NCBI GenBank assembly: GCA_917880885.1
Contig: OU862907.1
Span: 67,203,072-67,267,071, forward strand
Direction of reading: 5' to 3'
DNA from: Limnephilus marmoratus
Lineage: Eukaryota > Arthropoda > Insecta > Trichoptera > Limnephilidae
Length of the DNA stretch: 64,000 nucleotides
The notes under the pieces were generated by a model. The model had not been told where the DNA came from. It made no database searches and was given only the letters and a program-made list of their open reading frames with translations. Positions 13,501 through 26,500 of this stretch are shown here, piece after piece. How positions within the stretch are numbered: position 1 is the first letter of the stretch; each line of letters begins with the position of its first letter. Position numbers and translations under genes: made by a program.

Positions 13501-16500
13501 AACGTAAACGATTACATAAATTTTACTAACTTAAGAAGGCAATGCAAAGACATCCAGAAAATTTTACAATGATTATGTTAGTTTAATAGAAAAAGAGGTT
13601 CGTCATAACGTAAAAAGATTATGGAATTTTTCTAATGCTCAGCGAAACAATGATTGTAGTTTACCAAATACTATGTATTTTAATAGCAAATGTACTGACA
13701 GTACCGAAGGCATAGTCAATCTTTTTGCAGATTCATTTAAAAGTGTTTATGACATGACAAGATATATCTCTTGAAGAATCACTTAATTTAAGCCATTGTT
13801 TCATTGAAAAAGCTGCAATAGAAAAGGGTATAAAGCATTAGATTCTAATAAATCTGCTGGACCGGATGGTTTTCATCCAATATATTTAAAATCTTGCATT
13901 AATAGTTTGACTTTCCCATTATTCATATTATTTAATAAGTCTTTAGCATCAGGGTGTTTTCCAGATAAATGGTTTCATTGGTGTGTGATCAACTCGCTAT
14001 TTCTTATTATTCAAAAGTGCCAAGTTATTCGTTTTCATAAAATCCAAGGTCATGTAACTCTTTAAATAATGTAATATTGACACCAGTCGCTCAGATCAGG
14101 GACTTAGGTGTTATATTTGATGAAAAGTTAACATTTACTCTGCACATAAATGAAATAACAAATAGAGCTATAAAAATGCTTGGTTTTATATGCAGAACAG
14201 CAAGTGATTTTAAGTCACTAGAATGTTTTAAAATATTGTACACTTCATTAGTAAGAAGCCAGGTAGAGTATAATTCGCCCATTTGGTCCCCATTGTATAA
14301 AATACATTCCGACAATATAGAAGGGGTACAGCACAAATTTCTAAGATTTATTAACTTTAAGCTGAATATTCTAATTCAAAATATTAACTATGTCCTTTTG
14401 ATGAATCAACTCAACTTAATTACGCTGCATTAATAATTTTTTTTATATTTTATTTTTTTATTTATCTATAATAAAATATATTTACAATGGTTTTATTTGT
14501 ATGCCTGTCTCACTAGGGTATACCTGTGTCGAGACAGGCGTACAGGTATATAAATGAATATAGTAGTTACAAGGATATTTCAGGTAAAATACATATTATG
14601 AATAGAATTAAAACAGAAGGGTGATTGGAAGGGTGGTAAATCTTTTAAAGACAGTTATTTTAAAAATGTTTGAGATGGAGTAATGAAATAAATTCTGCCT
14701 AATCTATTTATAGGTTAAATTTGACAGGATTCCATTATTTTCATTTATTTTATAAGGGTTAGGTTGTATGTGAAGAGTTATTTCTGTCTATGTGTGATTT
14801 ATTTTACAGATATTTGTGATAGTGTGGCGTCCAATACTTATAATCCATTTTTTAATATCTTGTTTGAATTTTGTAAAGGAGTCACTTTGTCTGATCGTAG
14901 TTTGTAGTGTATTGTATAGTTTACAAGCTATGTATTTAGAGTGTCTTTGCCCGAAGGTGGTTTTGAAAAAAGGAGTTTGGAGAAGTTCGTTGTTTTTGGC
15001 TCGGGTATTGTGTATTGTTTGTGTAGCTTTGTATGGTGTTTTGTTGTTTTTGTGTAAATTAAGTAATATGGATAATGTAATGTAATTGTATTGATAACCC
15101 TAAAATTCTCGCCAAAATAAAATTTTACGTACCGACCAGAAATACGAGGCAAAGTGCTACCTTCTTCTGTGACAATTTTAAAACAGACTATGAAGCTCGT
15201 ACACCTATAAATAGATTATATCATTTTGGCAATAAATTTGAGAATATTGTAGACATGTTTGTAGATTCCATATCAGTTATTAAACGAAGTCTTTATAATT
15301 ACCTACTTTAATGAAATGTATGATTTTAATTTTAATTAATTATATTTTTTTCTATTAATTTAATAATTATTGTGTATTACGTACCTGCCTAACTATTATT
15401 ATCTATTTTTGTAAAAGCCCACTAGGGCGTAAATAAATAAATAAATAAATAACACTTATAGAATCAATACCGCATGAGAAAGACATTTTTAAATTAAAAA
15501 AAAAGATATTTCGGTCTAAAAGCGACGATCGCCCCAACTCGCCTCCCTCGTATTGCTATACATGACCTCCCTCAAGATATTTCGTCTGAGGATATTATCG
15601 GCGATTCATCATCAATCTTCCAACGACACCGGTCTCTCATTAGAAAATTTAATAAAATAAGGATAGGAACAATTAGCTAAAGTAATTCTTACAAAAGTGT
15701 GTCCCTTAACACCCGGTATATTACACTAGTTTGTCTTCAACTGCTCGTCCAAAACATGAAAAGTTGTGTTACCAATCAGATGGTATATGGTAGATCAGCA
15801 ATCAAATTGGCAATGCGAAAAATTCTCTGTATTTTTATCATCATCATTCTGCGTATGTCTCGATATAATAAAAAAAAATACTAAAGCGGTACTATAAGGT
15901 AGCAGAGTGAAATAAAATCTCTCTAAATATTCCAACATAAAGTTTTAAAAAATGTAAGAAGAGTAGCAGAATGCATAATATGAGAGTGCGACTTTTCAGC
16001 CGCAGGAGTCTTATCTTATCATCTGCTATAAATAACAGATGGCTACTCCTTCAAGACTCTCGCAAGGGCCCTACTTTTTGAATGAACGAATCAACATTTA
16101 TGTTTGAACGAATCTAGACCTCCAGTGTCCCTGAATATGTTGCTAGTAAGCAGTAGCGTAGCGAGGGGGAGGGGGGGGGGCGGGGGGGGGGGGGGGGGGG
16201 GGGGGGGGGCGACCGCCCCGGGTGCCACCCGAGGGGGGGGTGACACTCGAACGTGGAGAAAAAACTTATGAAAGTGCAAAATTGCCGAAAAAAATATTTT
16301 ACGCTTGAACACTGACTGTTAGCTCTCTATGGCTCGTGTAATTAAAAAATGTTTAAATTTTTTATTTTCGTTCCTAGTTCAAAGTATTGCTCGGTCGGGG
16401 ATTTCAGTGAAATATTCCTTGTGTCATTCTAATTTCGTAATGTTATTGTTATCGTTAACGTAAACTTGTGAAGTGAATTGTTATCTTTGTATTGATTGAC

Positions 16501-19500
16501 GTGAATTAATGAAAAAGTTGTTATTTTGTTAGCGTTTTTATTAGAGCTGAAAGTTCATTTAAAAAAAACAAGGAAAGTGGATTTTGATAATTCACTTTTC
16601 TAATATTCGCAAAACTTGAATACAATTATTCCAGAATCGATCGATAATTGATTGAAGAAAAATGATCAATCACCTGTATGTTTTTTTTCTGTATTGTTTC
16701 GTTTTGTGTACATGAATAAATACTTAGGGAATAATAAGTAATTTGGAGGTTTTTAGAAAACGTTTTTTTATGAATTCGAAATATGCGTTTTGAATTAGGT
16801 TGACGAAGCGCTATTTACACCGATTACCAAATCAACTGCCGTTAATATTTACACCAAACGATTTGCTGCTTACACTGGGGTAGTTTCGCAAGCCAAGGTA
16901 ATTCGTCTACCAAATGTAAGAGCACCCTCAGATTTCGATCAGTTGTCGATTCTTTGGATAAGAGGTCACCTTCGCATTACTAGCGCTGTAAATCATAACA
17001 CCTATTTTTTTTTCTCCAATATTAGGTTGGGTATTATCCAAAATCTAGTTTGAGTTAGTAAAAATAAAGATACTGTATATTTTAAATAATTTAATTATAT
17101 GTACAAGTATAATCGATAAACTAGTAATCCTTAAATCAGATTTTTGCCTTAGTCCTTTTGGGAAAAAAGTTTTTTGATTAGTGACGTTACGTGAGTATGA
17201 CGCCTAGACGGTGTATTTATTCGTTGACCCGGCCTACACTAATCTCACATTTTTCCAGATTTAAGTTAAGAGATTTGGGCCTGTGTGAGAATTCAAAAGC
17301 TTGAATAAAAGTTACACGCGGAACAAGCAAATGGTTTTCTTTCGAATTTTGAAGCATACCTGTGTGCAACTCAAATTTTAAGCACATCTCCAACCGGTTT
17401 CAATTTAAGGTTGAGTCTGTATTCGGTAGCTCGTTTTAATTAATCCACATAATATAATACCCACGCACAGGCTTCGCCTTTGTGGGATCTTTTTTGTTAC
17501 TCTCTTATATTTTATGTTATTATGTTTGTACCTATTACCATGTATCAACAAAAATTTCTAATAAAAAAAAAAAATAAATAAAGCTACAACCATAACATGA
17601 AAATGGTTTTCCTCCGATATGTGCAGCACATAGTCTGAAACTTTTACATTTTGCATCTCGGGGAATATCTTGCATTAGTAGAACTCAGGGATGGTTTCCT
17701 TCGAAATGAGTCCGCAGATGAACAGAGTTACAAATTAAATTTTAAAGGAAACCATTTTCGAGTTCCACATGCAAGATTATTTGAAAGTTGAAGAATATGT
17801 GCTACAAAGATCGGAGTAAAACCATTTTCGTGTACTGCGTGACTCACACTGGGGACTCACATTTTTACTATGTCACAACTGAAATTTTATCGTTACAATC
17901 TGAACACAAAACTGGTTTTAACTTAAGAATGGGCTGTTAAAATTATATTTTCACGCCAGGAAATGATTTTCCTCAGAATTTTGCAGCATATTACAATAAT
18001 TGAAGACTCCACTCGGAACTTTGGAACGGTTTCGAAATGTATCCTGCATTTGGAGAACGAAACTGGTTTTTACTTTCTGTGTGCATTTCCGCAGGTTCAA
18101 AACTGCATCCAGAACTCGAATATGGTTTTCCTCACATTTTTGCACCACGTAGTATGCAACTTGAATTTTTTAACTGCACTTGGAAAATGAGAATGGTTTC
18201 CTTCGAAATACGTCAGTACATGCATCCGCATCTGGATATTTTTTTGAAATTCTGAATACAAGACTTGTTTTAACTTCAGAATTAATCTGATAAGAGTCCA
18301 CCGGCTTAAATTAAAATTGAACCTTATAAATTATTAGAATCTGTTTTCGGTAACTCGTTTTAGTTAAAACTACACTCAAAACATGAAAATGGTTTTTCTC
18401 CGGTATTTGCAGCACGTAGTCTGTAACTTTCATATTTTGTAACCCGGGGAATATCTTGCAATAGTGGAACTCGGGAATGGTTTCCTTCGAAATGGGTCTG
18501 CAGATGAACAGAGTTTCAAACGAAATTTCAAAGGACACCATATTCGAGTTCCACGTGCAAGATTTGAAAGTTGCAGACTATGTGCTGCAAAGATCGGAGG
18601 AAAACCATTTTCCTGTACTGTGTGCATTAATAATAATAAAAGCTGAGGACTTACACCTTTACTATTTCACAATTGAAATTTTATCGTTACACTCAGAACA
18701 CAAAACTAGTTTTAACTTAAATATGGTTTGTTAAAATGCCAGCAAATGATTTTCTTCAGAATTTTGCAGCATATTAGTATTGAAGACTCCACTCGGAACT
18801 TTGTTATTTGTAGCTCTATGGCTCGGTCGGTCGGGATTCCCAATAAATGTTGTTGTTTTATTTTCGTTCCTTGCTCTTACTATTGCTTTGTGGGGGATTC
18901 CCCTGAAATATTCTTCGCTTCTCATCTTTGTCATTCTCATTTCTTTCGTACATTGTGATTGACGGGAACTCGTGAAGCGAATTATTACCTTTTGATTGTT
19001 GAAAAAGTTGTTATTCGGCTAGTGTTTTGAAAAGTGTTTTAATTTTGTGGATTGCGAAATTTTTGTTTACACATTTGACTAGCTAGCAATGCTTTTATAT
19101 TTAAGGAGGTCGAAATTTGCGTTTTGAATTTCTCTCAAAGCAAACTTTAATAGGGGGGGGGTGACACCACGTTTTCCGCCCCGGGTGCCACCCATGCTAG
19201 CTACGCCACTGCTAGTAAGCAGTATGCAAGCGCTTAGCTTACGACATTTGTACAGATGGGGCTACAGATTGCATGAATGAAAAGTAAAGCGCCTAATTGT
19301 ATTTCCGGTCATTGCAACCTGCATAGACAGGCTCTCACCATTAAGCAAATGTCGCCAAATCTAAAACTGGTCCTTGATGAAGCAGTAAAAATAATTATTT
19401 TCTTCAAATAACGTCCCCTGCAATTCCGATTGTTTTCAATTTTGTGTTAAGATTATGGCAGCAAACATAAAACACTACTGCTAATACAGAAGTGAGATGA

Positions 19501-22500
19501 TGGTCATCTCTGGATAAAACTTTAACAATTATATTTGAACATAGAGCAGAGTAACGAACTTTTTTACAGATATTTATTTTAATTTGAAAGACCGTTTGTG
19601 TGATAAAACTTGGTTGTTCAGACTATCTTTTACGGCAGACATTATGTAAAATAAATATAAATTTTTCATTACAAGGTTAATAGACAACAATGTTTAACGC
19701 TATTAAAAAAATAACCACTTTCAAAAGAAAAATAGATTTTTGGATTATTTGTGTTGGTAAAAGATAAAAAGAAAGCTAAAGTTTTGTACACAAGCGATGT
19801 TAACATCGCTCAGTGAGTTCGTTAGCGACTCACAAATATTCAGTGGCGGCGTAGGGTAGATTTGCACCCGGGGCGGTTTTGGGAAAAAATTCGGTGTTTG
19901 GGCGAAATTCCTAAAAAATAAAACTAGTTATTTTTATACTAATTTGGGGTCGGGGAATCCGAATCTGAAAGAATTAGGCGGCGGCAAGCAATATTAACTG
20001 AATTACACGACTTTAAAAAATTTTATACACATACAGGAAAATAGCCATTTTGGAAGCATTTTGATTCCTAGAAAATCAAACTAGTTATTTTTATACTAAC
20101 TATGGGCCGGGGAATCCGAATCTGAAAGAATTAGGCGGCGGCAATCAATATTAACTGAATTACACGACTTTAAAATTTTCTATACACACACACATGAAAA
20201 TAATCATTTCGGAAGTATTTTGACACACGAAGTACAAAGATCATAGAAAAACAAGAAATGTACAAAAACATGTGCCGGCAGTGTTACCAGCTCTCAAAAA
20301 TATTTATCCCTATATCAATAATTTCCGACACGATAATTCCTCAAATAACACATTAACCTGATGAATTACGACTATCTCAACGGCCGTATTCTTAAACCAA
20401 AAGTATGAAAATTCGTAGTCTTAAAAATGCGTAACCTAACCTAACCTAACGCTAGGTTTGTGTAACATGGTTTGTGCCCCTTTATACCGCCTGCTCGCGT
20501 CACGGCAAAAAAACATCCCTGTTTTCAAGTAGTTTAGCGGCTACGCTAGGTTTGTGTAACATGGTTTGTGCCCCTTTATACCGCCTGCTCGCGTCACGGC
20601 AAAAAAACATCCCTGTTTTCAAGTAGTTTAGCGGCTACGCTAGGTTTGTGTAACATGGTTTGTGCCCCTTTATACCGCCTGCTCGCGTCACGGCAAAAAA
20701 ACATCCCTGTTTTCAAGTAGTTTAGCGGCTACGCTAGGTTTGTGTAACATGGTTTGTGCCCCTTTATACCGCCTGCTCGCGTCACGGCAAAAAAACATCC
20801 CTGTTTTCAAGTAGTTTAACGGCTAAGCTAGGTTTGTGTAACATGGTTTGTGCCCCTTTATACCGCCTGCTCGCGTCACGGCAAAAAAACATCCCTGTTT
20901 TCAAGTAGTTTAGCAGCTACACAAACGCGACGCGAACAGGCGGTATAAAGGTGCACAAACCATGTTACACAAACCTAGCGTAGCCGCTAAACTACTTGAA
21001 AACAGGGATGTTTTTTTGCCGTGACGCGAGCAGGCGGTATAAAGGGGCACAAACCATGTTACACAAACCTAGCGTTAGGTTAGGTTAGGTTACGCATTTT
21101 TAAGACTACGAATTTTCATACTTTTGGTTTAAGAATACGGCCGTTGAGATAGTCGTAATTCATCAGGTTAATGTGTTATTTGAGGAATTATCGTGTCGGA
21201 AATTATTGATATAGGGATAAATATTTTTGAGAGCTGGTAACACTGCCGGCACATGTTTTTGTACATTTCTTGTTTTTCTATGATCTTTGTACTTCGTGTG
21301 TCAAAATACTTCCGAAATGATTATTTTCATGTGTGCCTAATTCTTTCAGATTCGGATTCCCCGACCCCAAATTAGTATAAAAATAACTAGTTTTATTTTT
21401 TAGGAATTTCGCCCAAACACCGAACTTTAGCCCGGTTTTGTATTGAACAACACCCTACATAAAATAAAACACCAAATACTAAACACGCTTACGAGATTTC
21501 ATTTTACTAAAATATTCGATGACAATATCAATATTGTTTTCCCTGTCTCTTTCAATTTGAAGGATAGAGAGCAAAATAAACCAGGATTGAATATTATAAC
21601 ATAGTTTTATTGTAATGAATTCCGCACACAACATTGGCAAAGTATAGCCGGGCAAGAAGTGACAGGTAGCTTAGATAGTGTTGCCATCTACCGGCAATCG
21701 TCTGATACAAAGGACTGTTTGGTTTATACGAATTTATTATTCTAACACCAGCGCCGGATCTGCCATACGTTCAAAAACGTGCAACAACCTGGCGCCAACT
21801 CCGAAGGGGCGCCGTGAGAAAATAAATATTGTATTAAAATTTAGTTATAATATTCCCTGAGTCGTTTAAAAATCATCCGTAATACGAAATAATTATTACG
21901 CTCTAGCAACACTTTCCAAAGAAACAGAATGCGCACGCATCTGGTTGGTATCAACGGCTTACGAATTTATAGTCAGTTACAGAATTTTTTTACAAATTCC
22001 ATATATTTAGTTTAAACGTAAGATCTATTTTTCCATACATCTTTTACCGTGTTTTACGACGAATAGGTGCGATCCAAATTCAATAACCAATCACAGCGCG
22101 GTTTTTTTGTTCGTAAGCCGTTGATACCATACGTCAGTGTTTAGTGTTTGTTCGCTCAACACAGGGGAAATGCAAGGTACAAATTTGAGGTTATATTCTT
22201 ATTATCACTGCTCACTCTCTCTCGTCGGGACTGCCTGTCTGAAGCTAGTAGATGCTATTCTTGTGTTGTACGTTGCCATGAGAACGTATTTGTATTTGCT
22301 TTTTCTAATATTCGCATTGGGTATATAGATACATAAACGCAGTAAATCTCAAGAATGTATAATGGACCTAGTTCAGCGAAACCACCCGCATTGTCTCGTA
22401 ACCTATATTTTAAATCATGGTACGGGCACAAACAACCAATTCGTTGTATTATTTTAAAGCATAACTTGCAAAGGGTTTTTCCTAAAATAATTAAAATAGC

Positions 22501-23550
22501 ACCATAATTTATGTTTACCCAATAGATTCAGAGAGTATAGGGCTTCTGGCGATCCTCTCTTTAAAAAAAACTAGTGTGAGAGCTACCGCCAGGTCATGAA
22601 AAGTTACACCCTTTATATGTCTTGATTTTATTTGATATATTAGTGTAAAAAAAAAAATAATAATTAAATAAAAAAAATAAAAAAATTGGGGTGAACGAAT
22701 TTTTAATCAAATAAGAATGTAGGGGGGAGGGGGCGCCATCGGTACCTCCTGCACAGGGCGCCAGATTTCGTAGATCCGGCCCTGTCTAACACCTGCCCTT
22801 AAACTAAACAGTCTGTAAACCAAGATTATAAACACAATTCAAATGTTTATCTTTACACAAAGGTTTGGTTAAAACATCTGCAGGCATATTTTCAGTAGGC
22901 AAATATTCTAAATCAATAATTTTGTCCTTTACAATTTGTCTTACATAATGATGTCTAATATCCATGGGCGTAGCCAGGGGGGGGGGGTTTGGGGGTTCAA
23001 CCCCCCCCCCCGAAAAGTTAAATATCCACATCAATAATATTAAAATGCGGAGAGTTAAGAGAATGTTATTTGTAACACTGACATCTCAAAATTATATTAT
23101 GTATCTAAAAAGATAAATGCGGACCTCTGAAAGAAATAAAGAAATAAAATAATTTTAATTTCCGTTTTTTCGGTGAATGCGGTTGATTGTTTTTTTTGCA
23201 AAGTGATTTTTATTTGGAATTCCGTTTCTAATTTCCTTTTCTAATCAGTGGTAAGTGTATACGTAGTTTGAAATTATTATTTTACTTAGCAAAAAGTGTT
23301 AAATAAACATATTTCAGGATTAGTGTTACAGTCAGTCAGCATAAATGTGATTATTTGAATAATTTGACTGCTTAAAATGTTTTAACATGTACAACTAACG
23401 TTTATTATGTATTTTGTTTTGAAATTAATTAATTTTCAATACACATTTATTACTTTAATTTTATTAAAAAAAAGAAAAAAAATTAAAAAAAATTAAGTAG
23501 TTACTTACATAGAAAATAAAAAATTTCAAACCAAATACAAAGTCCGACAA

Positions 23551-23587
<37 letters not shown>

Positions 23588-26500
23588 ACACGAGTTTTGC
23601 ACTTTCAGCAGTTTTATTTTCTTGAACCCTCCCCGAAACTAAAACCTGGCTACGCCCGTGCTAATATCTATATGCTTGCTTCGACTGTGATTAATCTGAC
23701 TGTTACATAATTTTTGTGCCGACTGACTATCGTTAAACAGAGTCACTGGCAACAATTTACCTAGACATTTATGTAAGAAATTTCTGATAAATGTAGTAGT
23801 TGAAAGTGCGACCGTTCTCTGCTTGCGGCTTTCCCACGATACAGCAGAGTTACCTATTTTAAACACGTAACCAGTGTATGAACGTCGATCTAGTTGGTTT
23901 GACGCCCAATCTGCATCCACATATCCTGTAATTGACAATGTGGATTTTTCATATACTATGTGGTGATCCATAGTTCCCTTTAAAGATCGCAGAACCCGTT
24001 TTCCTGCTTTCCAGTGAATTTCAGAGTGACAATTATTAAACTGACTCAATATGCTCGCAGCGTGAGCAATATCAGGTCTTGTGCATACTGCTATGTACAT
24101 AATGCATCCAATGAGGCTTCTGTAGGTACCTGCTGTTATTATCGGCTTGATTCCCTTTTTCAAACTTCATACCGCTTTCTAAAGGTGTATTCACAGGCCA
24201 TATTAAACTGTTGTAACACTGTCTGTATGTAGTTTCTTTGATCAAGAATAATTTTATTTTTCTCTTGTTTTAATCGCATTCCCAATATATGTGTAGCCTG
24301 ACCAAGGTCTTTCATTTCAAATATTCTCATCAGTTCCTCCTTCAACTTCTTTTTCTCTGGTGTATCCTTGCTAAAAATTAAAATATCGTCCACATTCAAC
24401 CCTAATATCATCAGATTACCATTTGTATCTGATTTTATGTATACACAAGGCTCGTTAAGTGACTTTCTGAACTGGAGGTCTGTCAAAACATTATCAATCT
24501 TGTCATACCAGACCTTTGATGCTTGTTTAAGGCCATATATTGCTTTATTTAGTTTAAATACATGGGTTTCCTTACCCTTTATTTTATATCCATCTGGCTG
24601 TTCCATGTATACCGTCTCCTTTAATTCTACATTTAAGAAGGCCGTCTTCACATCCATGTGATCAACATTCATATCTAAGTTGACTGCCAGAGCAAGCAAG
24701 CTGCGTATTGTAGAATATCTTATCACAGGCGCGTATCATCTGAGTAGTCTATGCCATATTCCTGCGTAAATACTTTGGCAACAAGACGAGCTTTATAACG
24801 TAGAAGTTGTCCTTCAGATCCCAGTTTCTTCTTGAAAACCCATTTGCATTTGACTGCTTTCTTTCCATCTGGTAGTAATGTTAGGTTCCAAGCTTTATTC
24901 TTTTCAAATGATTTATACTCATCTGCTATAGCTTCCTTCCAGTATTCTTTATCAGGTGCCGACAGCGCCTCATGTATTGTCTGTGGTTCGTAACCGTGAC
25001 TTGCTGCTGTCATAGCCACCACTGCATTTGAAGACTCTTCATAGTCTTCATAATCACTTGACGCTTGATCCATAGTCTTTTCAGGATTCCAGGTGATATC
25101 TTTAGGGTCATCAACATAGTTAGGTTCAGAAGAACTAGATGAAGACAATTCCATAACTTCTGTAACTGAAGACTCAACAACATTGTTTTCAATAGTGTTC
25201 ACATCTACATTATTATTAGAAAGTTCCAACTGAAAATCATAAATGCAGTTTTCCTCGTTAGCTACCGCATCTTTATACATTTTCTCTTCAAAAAACTGTA
25301 CATCTCTAGACTTGATAATTTTTGAAGGTTTTTTTGGATCAATTAATCGATATCCCTTCGATTCAGTACAATATCCAACATGGATATATTTTTTACTCTT
25401 TTGGATCCAATTTCTTGCGCTTTTCATACGGGATCATTGCATAAGAAACACAGCCAAATACTCTTAATTCAGATAAATGACTTTCTTACCAGACCATTTC
25501 TCTTCGGGTGTGGTACCTCTCACCGCCTTGCTTGGTGATTTATTCTTAATAAATATTGCCATATTCAATGCCTCTGCCCAGAACCTCCGGTCCATTCCAG
25601 CATCTTGCAGCATGCATCGTCCAGCCTCCACAATTGTCCGGTTGGCCCGTTCTGCTACTCCATTCTGCTGCGGAGTATGGGATGGTCAATTGATGCTCGA
25701 TGCCATGTTCTTGTAGAAACATCTGGAACTACTCATTAACATATTCACGGCCATTGTCTGTTCGAAGAGCTTTGATTTTTAAATTGGTCTGATTTTCTAC
25801 AAAACTTTTGAATATCTTAAATATCGGCAATACTTCATCTTTACTCTTAAGAAAATAACCAAATGTCATTCTTGTGAAATCATCTATGAATGTTAATAGA
25901 TATTTACTGCCACTAAATGAGGAAACTGACATCGGGCCACACAAATCGGAGTGTATGAGGCCTAGCTTCTCAGTAGCTCTGTTGAAAGACCTTTTTGGGA
26001 ATGGTAATCTACTTTGTTTTCCCTCAAGACATGCTACACAGGGAGTATGTTTGCTATCAGTGTAATCAATTCCACTAGCCATACCTTGTTTAAGTAAATC
26101 TATACTACGCCTATTCAGATGCCCAAGTCTGCTATGCCATAAGTCTTGGGATGGCTTCGCTTCACACAAATTCACAGCTTCCGTTTCATGATCCATGGAC
26201 TGCTTCATATGCAATGGAACCTCCAAATCCATTGATTGACAGGCTGCATTCAGCTCACTCATGTTTGTTGGCTGACTCATTGTGTCCAATTGGTAAACAC
26301 CATTGACCTTCGTAGCACTGGCGACTCAGTGGCGTAGCGTGGGTATCGGCCGCCCGGGGCGGAGGAAAATTTTGCCCCCCCCCCCCCTAACTTTTATAGG
26401 TTCTTTTTCCGCAGATTTTCAAGCGCTGACCGGGGGGGGGGGGGGGGGGGGGGGGTAGATATCCTATTTTTTTTATGCCGATTTTTATAATTCTATGTGC

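Noticed and set aside
16168..16210. G-run region as coding (poly-proline frame)
   Set aside because: The frame is generated by a homopolymer inside a hAT subterminal block.
20433..20450. Interstitial telomere (CCTAA/TTAGG)
   Set aside because: Only about three units on each side, and they belong to the arms of the fold-back; too short to indicate a telomere fusion.
20451..20920. CRISPR-like regular array
   Set aside because: The period is 94 bp with no unique spacers; units are contiguous tandem copies in a eukaryotic transposon.
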